Program-made: the position numbers and the translations under genes
Source of the DNA: an uncultured Porphyromonadaceae bacterium
GTDB taxonomy: Bacteria > Bacteroidota > Bacteroidia > Bacteroidales > Muribaculaceae
Assembly: GCA_947175645.1 (NCBI GenBank)
Contig: CAMWNP010000029.1
Location: 1-36,504 of the forward strand
Direction of reading: 5' to 3'
DNA length: 36,504 nucleotides
Part shown: positions 8,903-15,504 of the stretch, piece by piece
How positions within the stretch are numbered: position 1 is the stretch's first letter
Layout: the number at the start of each line of letters is the position of its first letter
Notes under the pieces: model-generated
Database searches by the model: none
What the model saw: the letters and a program-made list of their open reading frames with translations, nothing else
Told to the model about the DNA's origin: nothing

Positions 8903-9165
8903 TATGTGGACAATACATGTGTGACAATGCATTTCAAAAATATATGCTCACCAATACATGCGAACCATATATGTTGACCATGTCGTGACAGTACATGTGA
9001 ACCACATTGTGAATCACATCGTGACACACTATTCTCACCTCGAGTTGTGAACAGTATATGTCAACATCAAGTGCGAACGATACATGTGAATAGTATATGT
9101 CAACATCAAGTGCGAACAGTATATGTATCAACATAGCATCACAAAAATAACAATGATACATATGT
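8903..9165. repeat. 13-bp-unit repeat array
   Basis: Together with 8845-8902 this fills a 348-base gene-free gap. Units include TGCTCACCAATACA, TGCGAACCATATA and TGTTGACCATGTC. The block GTATATGTCAACATCAAGTGCGAAC occurs twice (about 9052 and 9089) as a tandem copy. Two CAAAAATA stretches (8936 and 9143) face the minus strand. I see no gene for them to serve. Confidence 0.75.
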
Positions 9166-9192
9166 ATGAAATTGTTACTTTGTAAGAATAAA

Positions 9193-9375
9193 ATGAGTAC
9201 AGTCAATCCAATCGTATTAGAGATGGAAGTACAGAAAATATTGTACATGCAGGAACGATTGCAAAAGGAGATTGAAACTATCAATGCTACATTGAACAGC
9301 ATTAATGCTCAAATCGGTCGTTCAGCACAACCTGTTGTTGCTCAAACGATACAAACTATTCCGCAAAATGGTTAG
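9193..9375 (+). CDS. Small coiled-coil protein, 60 residues
   Basis: The frame begins at the ATG after AAGAATAAA. Nine further upstream codons are open, but they lack an ATG start. The protein is nearly all helix, with heptad-like spacing of hydrophobic residues in VLEMEVQKILYMQERLQKEI and TINATLNSINAQIG, followed by a short polar tail. This suggests a small oligomerising protein. The pattern resembles the N-terminal coiled coils of some BspA genes here, for example at 11346. Evidence that it is a gene includes the coiled-coil bias and a TGTATTTTTGTG motif 10 bases after the TAG. No promoter box is visible. It converges on the 9469 gene. Confidence 0.55.
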   Translation: MSTVNPIVLEMEVQKILYMQERLQKEIETINATLNSINAQIGRSAQPVVAQTIQTIPQNG

Positions 9376-9384
9376 AAATACATT

Positions 9385-9461
9385 TGTATTTTTGTGATGT
9401 TAACCATAACCATGACACACTTATGGTCAACTAATAATAGTACTTCTATATCAAAAATATA
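9385..9461. terminator. Convergent 3' region with two facing motifs and a hairpin
   Basis: Two convergent genes end here. TGTATTTTTGTG (9385-9396, plus) and CAAAAATATA (9452-9461, minus-strand TATATTTTTG) face each other. Between them lies an 11-base inverted repeat: GTTAACCATAA (9399-9409), then a loop of 11, then TTATGGTCAAC (9421-9431), with one mismatch. The layout suits a shared bidirectional terminator. Confidence 0.55.
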
Positions 9462-9468
9462 GATATTA

Positions 9469-11025
9469 TTACCAATTCTGATATATGAAACATAAACCAT
9501 TAGAATAGTATCCGAATCCCCACATATTATTACTGAATTCTGGTGTGTAACAATTATGGTCGATTGTAAAGCTTGTATCGATATTATTAACAGTATTTCC
9601 TACAATATTGTAGAAGCCTATAGGTTTGCTCAATGCCCATATATTATTGGCATAACATGGAAGGTTTTGCTGTCCTGTTTGCGTGCTAGTACTTGTCAAT
9701 GGGGTTACTGTTGTACCACTTATTCTAAAGAATCGCACACCATGATTATTGGAAGATGTGATGCACCATACATCATCACCAATTACTAGTCTCCACCAAT
9801 GTCCATCAGATACACCAGTTGCAGTAGTATCGACACGAGTGATTGTATCATTGTTGATAATGAAGAATTGTATGCCCTCACCAGTTACTGATAATATGTT
9901 TTCATTTAGCCATATTGTTGTATATGATATTATTGTAAATTCTGGTGAATATGTAACTTCTCGTGCACTAGTTTCGTCGATATATAGAAACTTCAATGTA
10001 TTACCTTCAATTATCCACATATATCCATAATTTCGGACAAAATTCCATTTACCTGATGTTGGTATTATATCTGAATTAACAATGGTAATGTCAGTTCCGT
10101 CGATACGATAGAATACAAGACCCTTAGATGACAAATTGTGATCACTGAAACAAAACACATTATTGTAAGCATTAACATTCCAGTTTCCAATCTTTGTTTC
10201 ATCAAATAATGATAGTTGTTGTACATTACCATCTTGACTTATAAATAATATATAGTAACCACCATTTCTAAAACCAATTCCCCATGCATCATTAGATGCT
10301 GCTGAACTATAATAATCTCCAGTAGTTGGTATCATTGGTGAATCAATCTTTCGAACAGTTGAATTGTTAACATAATATATTTCTATTCCATTCGAATCAC
10401 TGCGTGCAAGCAATAATAGATTTCCATTTACTGCATCAGCATGATATATGGTTTTATAACTATTGCTTGATGAATATATCTGTGTTAACTCCGAATTGTT
10501 GACAGTAAAGCATACAAATCTGTCAGTACCAATTAAACACAATATATTGTTGACAATTAAGAATTCATAATATCCATCTGTATCAATAGTATATACTTCT
10601 GTTACGATTGTCCCGATGACCTTAAATATTTTTGCACGCTGTCTACCAAAACACCACAGATTGTCAATTATGACCGGAGGTGAATAGTCACGGTTTGAAC
10701 GTATATGCAACGAATATATTGGCTTCACTAATGAACCATTAACACTAAAGAACTTGATACCATCGCCTCCGAATCCCCATATGTTACCTTTTACAACAGG
10801 ACTATCCCATAAACCACTCGATACTTGATATACAAGTGAAAACTGTTCTGATGGATCATTTGGAATTGCAGTTCCAGTATCATCATCGATTACATTGCCA
10901 TTTATCGTTTCAACGATGTTTTTCACTTCAGTATTAGCAGCCTGAACTTGCTGTGCGATGGATAATGTTTTATACTTAGCTTGTTGAAGTATTTGTTGTA
11001 GTTTATACGTGTTGTTCACAATCAT
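9469..11025 (-). CDS. Beta-propeller-like tandem-repeat protein, 518 residues
   Basis: The N-terminus (residues 1-45) is a helical segment, KLQQILQQAKYKTLSIAQQV, likely a coiled coil. The rest is about eleven repeats of roughly 45 residues on the pattern N-x-W-x-x-G ... G-I-x-F-F-x-I-x-G-x-x-V-x-x-I. Examples are NIWGFGGDGIKFFSVNGSLV, DVWCITSSNNHGVRFFRISG and NNVFCFSDHNLSSKGLVFYR. Such blade-like strands with a Trp and a Gly suggest one or two beta-propellers, perhaps a surface or host-binding protein. No signal peptide or membrane segment is present. The start ATG follows a run of A on the coding strand. A TATATTTTTG motif follows the stop. It could instead be a fibre-like repeat protein. 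Confidence 0.75.
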   Translation of the reverse strand: MIVNNTYKLQQILQQAKYKTLSIAQQVQAANTEVKNIVETINGNVIDDDTGTAIPNDPSEQFSLVYQVSSGLWDSPVVKGNIWGFGGDGIKFFSVNGSLVKPIYSLHIRSNRDYSPPVIIDNLWCFGRQRAKIFKVIGTIVTEVYTIDTDGYYEFLIVNNILCLIGTDRFVCFTVNNSELTQIYSSSNSYKTIYHADAVNGNLLLLARSDSNGIEIYYVNNSTVRKIDSPMIPTTGDYYSSAASNDAWGIGFRNGGYYILFISQDGNVQQLSLFDETKIGNWNVNAYNNVFCFSDHNLSSKGLVFYRIDGTDITIVNSDIIPTSGKWNFVRNYGYMWIIEGNTLKFLYIDETSAREVTYSPEFTIISYTTIWLNENILSVTGEGIQFFIINNDTITRVDTTATGVSDGHWWRLVIGDDVWCITSSNNHGVRFFRISGTTVTPLTSTSTQTGQQNLPCYANNIWALSKPIGFYNIVGNTVNNIDTSFTIDHNCYTPEFSNNMWGFGYYSNGLCFIYQNW

Positions 11026-11094
11026 TTTTTTTTGTTAAATTGGAAATACGTATATTCTTAATGTTATTTATTTTTGCATTGGATATGATACTAG

Positions 11095-11320
11095 CATATG
11101 TATAAATTTTGTTATCGAGTGCGAGCGTACACATGCGAACGGTGTATGTCAAAAATATATGCTTACCTCGAATGTTAAACAATATAGTATTGACCGTATG
11201 TTGTGACATACATATGTTGACCATCTCGTGACACATATGCTCACCAGTACATGTGAACCATGTTGTGACATACATATGCTCACCAGTACATGTATACTAC
11301 ACAAGTGCGACCAAATACAC
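11095..11320. repeat. 13-bp-unit repeat array
   Basis: The array separates two divergent genes. Units include TGCTCACCAGTACA (twice), TGTGAACCATGT and TGTTGACCATCTC. A CAAAAATATATG stretch at 11149 faces the minus strand about 120 bases before the 9469 gene. It is too far away to be its promoter by the spacing seen elsewhere. An open frame through the array extends the next gene by 31 codons of repeat peptide. Confidence 0.75.
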
Positions 11321-11321
11321 C

Positions 11322-11333
11322 TGTATTTTTGTA
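11322..11333 (+). promoter_or_regulatory. Promoter-like motif TGTATTTTTGTA
   Basis: It lies 24 bases before the chosen ATG, at the same distance as TTATTTTTRTY boxes before other genes. It supports starting the BspA gene at 11346. Confidence 0.5.
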
Positions 11334-11345
11334 TGTAGTCTAAAC

Positions 11346-12524
11346 ATGCAATCCGATATTGCTAAAATCATATGTGGGCTTAATCAGTTACAGAGTAAGT
11401 TTGACAAACTTGCGAACATAGTTGATCGCATTGAATCGAAACTGAATATGCATGGAACTATAATAGACAATGTATTAACATTGACTGAATTCCCATTGTC
11501 GTACAACATTCAGGATATCAATCGATACGAACAATTGACTATTATAAATGTAAGTGGTTGGAACTTTAATCACATCTCGAATTTAAGTGGAATGTTCAAG
11601 CAACTGGTGAACATTTCTAATATCATCGGATTGGAAACATGGAATGTGTCAGGTATTGCAAACATGAGTTGTTTGTTCTATGGTTGCAAGTCATTGAAAC
11701 ATATCAATCTCACAGGTTGGGACACATTTAATGTAACAGATATGTCTCACATGTTCGATGGCTGTACATTGTTAGAGAGTATTGTTGGAATAGAGAATCT
11801 TAACATGGGTAACGTCACAAATATAGAAGCAATGTTCAACGAATGTAGTTCACTAAAAGAGTTGAACCTCACATGTTGGGATACTAGTGAAGTCATTAAT
11901 GCTAAAGAAGTGTTTCGTTGCTGTGAATTGTTGACTAGTCTTGATGTTTCGACATGGAACACAAGTAATGTCAAAAGTACTGAAAGTATATTCTGTGGTT
12001 GCACATCATTGTCTGAGATTGATGTCTCAAAATGGAATGTAAGTAATGTTTATACTATGAGGTTCGCATTCTGTAACTGTACATTGTTGAAGAGTATTGA
12101 CTTGCATGAGTGGGACATGCATAATGTTGGCACTCTATTCCGCATGTTCTACGAATGTACAATGTTGAAGAATGTGAGCTTAGCAGGATGGGATACTCGA
12201 AAGGTTACTGTCATGAGTGAGATGTTTCTTCGTTGCGAAGTGTTGGAAGAGATCGATCTACATGATTGGAATACCAGGAATGTGAACGATATGCATAACA
12301 TGTTCTATGGATGTACAATGTTGAAGAATGTGAGCTTAGCAGGATGGGATACTCGAAATGTTGTATGGATTGAAGGCATGTTTGAAGGTTGTGATTCATT
12401 AGTGAAGATTGATGTGACTAGATGGAAGTATAACAATGAAAATGCTACATCATATGCTTACATAGAATCGTTGAAGGATAAGGTTATTATTGTTGGTAAC
12501 GATGAGGTGATACACATATGTTGA
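11346..12524 (+). CDS. BspA-type leucine-rich-repeat (DUF285-like) protein, 392 residues
   Basis: The N-terminal 45 residues form a likely coiled coil (LNQLQSKFDKLANIVDRIES). About ten repeats of 26 residues follow, with the BspA signature W-N/D-T-S-x-V-x-x-M-x-x-M-F-x-x-C-x-x-L. Examples are WDTFNVTDMSHMFDGCTLLE and WNTSNVKSTESIFCGCTSLS. The last 25 residues form a cap ending in VIIVGNDEVIHIC, similar to ends of other family members in this window. BspA repeats are known from surface proteins of bacteria and protists and are common in some giant viruses; the function here is unknown. I start at 11346 because upstream codons are repeat DNA and a promoter motif lies 24 bases away. A 156-bp segment is duplicated internally. 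No 3' motif is visible. Confidence 0.9.
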   Translation: MQSDIAKIICGLNQLQSKFDKLANIVDRIESKLNMHGTIIDNVLTLTEFPLSYNIQDINRYEQLTIINVSGWNFNHISNLSGMFKQLVNISNIIGLETWNVSGIANMSCLFYGCKSLKHINLTGWDTFNVTDMSHMFDGCTLLESIVGIENLNMGNVTNIEAMFNECSSLKELNLTCWDTSEVINAKEVFRCCELLTSLDVSTWNTSNVKSTESIFCGCTSLSEIDVSKWNVSNVYTMRFAFCNCTLLKSIDLHEWDMHNVGTLFRMFYECTMLKNVSLAGWDTRKVTVMSEMFLRCEVLEEIDLHDWNTRNVNDMHNMFYGCTMLKNVSLAGWDTRNVVWIEGMFEGCDSLVKIDVTRWKYNNENATSYAYIESLKDKVIIVGNDEVIHIC

Positions 12525-12668
12525 CCACTCATGCTGACATCAAGTGCTAGACATATGTTGACCACTCATGCTGACCCATGTTGCGGCATCAAGTGCTAGA
12601 CATAAGTGCTGACCTACATCGCGACATACAAATGCGGACAGTACATGTTGACCACACACGCACACCAG
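12525..12668. repeat. 13-bp-unit repeat array
   Basis: The block ATATGTTGACCACTCATGCTGAC is present twice (about 12517 and 12550), each with CATCAAGTGCTAGACATA nearby. It fills the space between a BspA gene and dut. Confidence 0.75.
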
Positions 12669-12669
12669 A

Positions 12670-12680
12670 TTATTTTTGTC
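12670..12680 (+). promoter_or_regulatory. Promoter-like motif TTATTTTTGTC
   Basis: The motif lies 24 bases before the dut ATG. It matches the TTATTTTTRTY consensus that precedes at least a dozen genes here. Confidence 0.6.
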
Positions 12681-12693
12681 CTTCGTGCAACAT

Positions 12694-13137
12694 ATGAATA
12701 TGAACATTAATGTCAACATTCAACGCTCACATCCAAATGCAATCATTCCAACATTCGGAACAGAATATGCTGCTGGTTGTGACTTGTACAATAATGATTG
12801 CGAGGTGGTGATCCATCCGAATGAGAAAGCGTTCATCAATACCCATATCAAGTTCGAGATACCAACAGGATATGCTGGCTTTGTATTTGCTCGCAGTAGT
12901 TTGGGGTGCAAAAATGGAGTCGTTCCTTCGAACTGTGTTGGTGTAATAGATTCTGACTACCGTGGTGATGTCATTGTATGTTTGCACAATCATGGTAATG
13001 ATACATTCATTTCAAATGTTGGTGACCGCATTGCTCAGATGGTTATATTACCAACCCCGAAAGTTACATTGAATGTCGTCGATGATTTGACATGTACTGA
13101 TCGCGGTACTGGTGGATTTGGATCGACTGGCAAGTGA
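12694..13137 (+). CDS. dut: dUTP diphosphatase (dUTPase)
   Basis: The protein has 147 residues, a normal length for a trimeric dUTPase. All five family motifs are present. Motif 1 is AAGCDLYNN (D30). Motif 2 is ARSSLG (R67, S68, S69). Motif 3 is GVIDSDYRGDV (D86, Y89). Motif 4 is GDRIAQ (G110-Q115). Motif 5 is RGTGGFGSTG (R137-G146), the flexible P-loop-like tail. The enzyme hydrolyses dUTP to dUMP and pyrophosphate, keeping uracil out of DNA and feeding thymidylate synthesis. It is common in large DNA viruses. The frame is open six codons earlier from a TTG that lies inside the promoter motif. I start at the first ATG (12694); an ATG two codons later is possible. A TATATTTTTGC motif follows the stop. 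Confidence 0.96.
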   Translation: MNMNINVNIQRSHPNAIIPTFGTEYAAGCDLYNNDCEVVIHPNEKAFINTHIKFEIPTGYAGFVFARSSLGCKNGVVPSNCVGVIDSDYRGDVIVCLHNHGNDTFISNVGDRIAQMVILPTPKVTLNVVDDLTCTDRGTGGFGSTGK

Positions 13138-13148
13138 ATGTAAGATGT

Positions 13149-13300
13149 ATATATTTTTGCAATGTGTGTCGACACTTGGCTTACATGTGTACGTCGCAAC
13201 ATAGGTCAACATTGTGTGTCGCAATGCGGTAAGCATGGAGATGTCGCAACATAGCTTACATTCGATGGTCAGCAATATGTGTCAGCATACACGTAAGAAT
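13149..13300. repeat. 3' motif followed by 13-bp-unit array, reverse orientation
   Basis: TATATTTTTGC (13149-13160) follows the dut stop by 11 bases. After it come reverse-sense units: GTCGACACTTGGCTTACATG, GTCGCAACATAGGTCAACAT, GTCGCAACATAGCTTACATT. No gene is seen. Confidence 0.7.
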
Positions 13301-13304
13301 TATA

Positions 13305-13315
13305 TTATTTTTGTC
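13305..13315 (+). promoter_or_regulatory. Promoter-like motif TTATTTTTGTC
   Basis: The motif is 28 bases before the ATG of the next gene and identical in core to the one before dut. Confidence 0.6.
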
Positions 13316-13332
13316 TGTGCATTCAACGTTAT

Positions 13333-14082
13333 ATGCGACATATTGATACACTCAATGAGTTAGCAAACAATATCGTCGAATACATTGACAAGTATAGTAA
13401 CGATGCTAATGCCATCAAAGAATACATTCAAGCATTGAAATCAGTTGAGTTTGTAACGAATGGTGTACATCCATTGATACTTCAACAGTTTACAAATCAT
13501 GCTAACTTCGATGGTTTCATTCAAATGCTGAATGAACGATGCAACATTAGTGATTATGATATTTCGAAATGGAACGTGGTTAATACTGATTGCGAAACAA
13601 TTAATAGTTCAATACCATATGAGTATGAGATTCCTGACTACCTAGACTTAACAGCATGGAATGTTTCGAAATATGTTGACATGAGTTGTATGTTCAGAGG
13701 ATGGGAATTTGAACATGTTAATGTCTCTAACTGGAACACTTCAAGCGTTACAAATATGAGTTGCATGTTCGAAAATAGCAATGCTGTCAATCTAGACCTA
13801 TCAACATGGGATGTTAGTAATGTTGTAGACATGCATTGGATGTTCAAACACGCAAGAATAACTGGTACTCTTAATTTATCGACATGGGATGTTAGTAACG
13901 TTGTAGATATGCATGGGATGTTCGAAAGTTTGCAACGTATGCATACATTGAATGTTAAACACTGGATTATCAACAAGAATTGCAATACTTCAGATATAAT
14001 GCATGACGCTAACAGGGATGTGAATATAATATGCGATGACGAAACATCCAAAAATATATTAGTAACATCATTGTTAGGATAA
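13333..14082 (+). CDS. BspA-type repeat protein, short (249 residues)
   Basis: The N-terminal 75 residues are helical (NELANNIVEYIDKYSNDANA). About five BspA repeats follow, such as WNVSKYVDMSCMFRGWEFEH, WNTSSVTNMSCMFENSNAVN and WDVSNVVDMHWMFKHARITG. The usual Cys in MFxxC is missing from most of them, so this is a diverged member. Two consecutive repeats share the block TCGACATGGGATGTTAGTAA at the DNA level (78 bases apart), so a recent tandem copy is likely. The C-terminal cap DVNIICDDETSKNILVTS matches the cap style of other members. The promoter box sets the start. The 3' side shows only a weak GTTTTTG. Confidence 0.88.
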   Translation: MRHIDTLNELANNIVEYIDKYSNDANAIKEYIQALKSVEFVTNGVHPLILQQFTNHANFDGFIQMLNERCNISDYDISKWNVVNTDCETINSSIPYEYEIPDYLDLTAWNVSKYVDMSCMFRGWEFEHVNVSNWNTSSVTNMSCMFENSNAVNLDLSTWDVSNVVDMHWMFKHARITGTLNLSTWDVSNVVDMHGMFESLQRMHTLNVKHWIINKNCNTSDIMHDANRDVNIICDDETSKNILVTSLLG

Positions 14083-14094
14083 TTGTTTTTGTAT

Positions 14095-14345
14095 GTACTG
14101 GTCGACATATAGGTCAACATATGTTGTTAGCATTCGAGCACGTACGAATCGTAGATTCGCAGGATCGCGAAGCGATCTTAGTGCACTCAGGCTTTGTCTG
14201 CGATGGTCAGCAATGTATGTTCCGACATGAATAGTCAACACTTGTGTGTCGACACATAGGCGAGCATCGAACCATCGCAATTTGGTCAGCATGTACTGTT
14301 CACATCATTGTGACCCATGTATGTCAACACACAATATTTACCAAT
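14095..14345. repeat. 13-bp-unit array containing hairpin island C
   Basis: This 329-base gap (14083-14411) starts and ends with repeat units such as GGTCGACATATAGGTCAACA. The core, 14137-14205, is a hairpin island with CGAATC-GTA-GATTCG (14145-14159) and GATCGC-GAA-GCGATC (14163-14177). It also has the 17-base element CTCAGGCTTTGTCTGCG (14186-14202). All loops are three bases. Its edges GCACGTACGA and TGCGATGGTCAGCA match those of island A. Confidence 0.75.
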
Positions 14346-14355
14346 CATGTGCATC

Positions 14356-14412
14356 TCGGAGGTTGACTGAATCATTGTATTTTATCGATTCATCAAAACT
14401 GAAGCACTCCGA
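14356..14412 (+). promoter_or_regulatory. Promoter-like motif inside nested palindromes
   Basis: TGTATTTTATCG (14376-14387), a variant of the common box, is enclosed by two inverted repeats. The inner pair is TGAATC (14368-14373) with GATTCA (14387-14392). The outer pair is TCGGAG (14356-14361) with CTCCGA (14407-14412). The outer arm overlaps the start codon of the next gene. Confidence 0.45.
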
Positions 14413-14756
14413 TGTACGATAACGACGAGGAAGCAAAACCGTTTGTAAATATGTGTGCATTCTGTGGCAAACCTATACAGTTATCACCGATGAAGTGCAT
14501 TGATTCGAATCTCACATTCTGTGACATATGTTGTGCGAAGTTGTACTATGACAATATTGATAAGGCTGTTATTGACTACCAAGACTATCACGAATGTTAT
14601 AGAACAAACCAACTTTCGACATTGGCGCGAAGAATCTATGAATCAACAGAATCATGCTTGTTCGAGATGTTACCAATTTGCAAAGTTGATATGACTACAG
14701 AGAACTTTGACCCACAAATTGTTAAGAATAAGTACTTAAACATCTACATGCATTGA
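14412..14756 (+). CDS. Small putative zinc-binding protein, 114 residues
   Basis: I do not recognise the family. The N-terminal half has two paired cysteines, CAFC (C15, C18) and CDIC (C37, C40), with C29 and C41 nearby. The spacing fits a zinc ribbon or treble-clef finger. The C-terminal half is helical and charged, with no further motif. Small zinc-finger proteins in large DNA viruses often act in transcription or protein-protein contacts, but nothing here proves that. The start is set by the promoter variant 36 bases upstream and by the absence of any other nearby ATG. TATTTTTAC follows the TGA by five bases. Confidence 0.8.
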   Translation: MYDNDEEAKPFVNMCAFCGKPIQLSPMKCIDSNLTFCDICCAKLYYDNIDKAVIDYQDYHECYRTNQLSTLARRIYESTESCLFEMLPICKVDMTTENFDPQIVKNKYLNIYMH

Positions 14757-14760
14757 GTTG

Positions 14761-14932
14761 TATTTTTACATACGTATGTCAACCACTCATGTCCGCACAT
14801 GACCAACACAACATGGTCAAACATACGTTATTGCACAAGTGTCCACATGAGTGGACAGCACATCGGGTCTGCATATGTATGTCGCAACATGGTCAACCAC
14901 ACCATGTCGACACTTATGTTAGCCACACATGC
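14761..14932. repeat. 3' motif and 13-bp-unit array
   Basis: TATTTTTAC (14761-14769) comes first, then units in mixed orientation: TGTCAACCACTCA, TGTCCGCACATGACC, TGTCGCAACATGGTCAACC. A frame through the array is open and joins the next gene, adding 55 codons of repeat peptide that I exclude. Confidence 0.7.
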
Positions 14933-14936
14933 TAGT

Positions 14937-14948
14937 TTATTTTTGTTC
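14937..14948 (+). promoter_or_regulatory. Promoter-like motif TTATTTTTGTTC
   Basis: The motif lies 27 bases before the ATG at 14964 and decides that start over the upstream in-frame ATGs in repeat DNA. Confidence 0.6.
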
Positions 14949-14963
14949 ACCATCAAATCAAAC

Positions 14964-15365
14964 ATGTACTTCTCAATCGAATTGTACTTCGAAATTGTTC
15001 ACCTTCCAGCAGACAAGATAGTTGTTGAAGATTCTGACTTCAAGACATCTCGATTCAAATCTGGTAGTTACACATTCTTTACATCGAAAGGTGAATCAAA
15101 CTCCGACGCATTCACATACGAAAATTCCGATGGTGAACCATTACTCATTTGCAATCTCAAGACAGGTGTATGTAAGTGGCACAGTGCAGCATTTCGGATT
15201 ACCGACAAATTCATTGTACTACGTCAGAAGAAGGGCAAAGAACTTCCATTGACACAATACACATTAGCATATCAGCTTACGCATGACTTGAAAAACTTAA
15301 TTGCAATGAATCAATATGACTGTCTGATGGAGAATGATGTTATGTATCGAATTCTCAAGTGTTAG
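14964..15365 (+). CDS. Hypothetical protein, 133 residues
   Basis: I do not recognise this protein. The N-terminus alternates hydrophobic residues in a strand pattern (MYFSIELYFEIVHL). Several further strands follow, including SGSYTFFTSKG, EPLLICNLKTGVCKW and KFIVLRQ. The C-terminal 40 residues look helical (TLAYQLTHDLKNLIAM). This would suit a small beta-sandwich or barrel with a helical tail. There are no zinc pairs, signal peptide or membrane segment. Upstream in-frame codons back to 14799 are translated intergenic repeat. A TATATTTTTTTGC motif follows the stop by eight bases. Confidence 0.78.
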   Translation: MYFSIELYFEIVHLPADKIVVEDSDFKTSRFKSGSYTFFTSKGESNSDAFTYENSDGEPLLICNLKTGVCKWHSAAFRITDKFIVLRQKKGKELPLTQYTLAYQLTHDLKNLIAMNQYDCLMENDVMYRILKC

Positions 15366-15373
15366 TCGTGAAT

Positions 15374-15475
15374 TATATTTTTTTGCGTATGTTGCGACAG
15401 TACATGTTGACCCACATCGCACCACACAATGCTCACCACACTCGTGACACACCTTCACCATAGAAGCCTCAGCAT
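15374..15475. repeat. 3' motif and short 13-bp-unit array
   Basis: TATATTTTTTTGC (15374-15386) is followed by units TGTTGCGACAGTACA, TGTTGACCCACATC, TGCTCACCACACTC. It is one of the shortest arrays in the window. Confidence 0.65.
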
Positions 15476-15476
15476 G

Positions 15477-15488
15477 CTATTTTTATCC
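15477..15488 (+). promoter_or_regulatory. Promoter-like motif CTATTTTTATCC
   Basis: It lies about 27 bases before the ATG at 15505 and matches the TTATTTTTRTY box except for its first base. Confidence 0.55.
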
Positions 15489-15504
15489 TTCGAGTAACAC
15501 TCAA

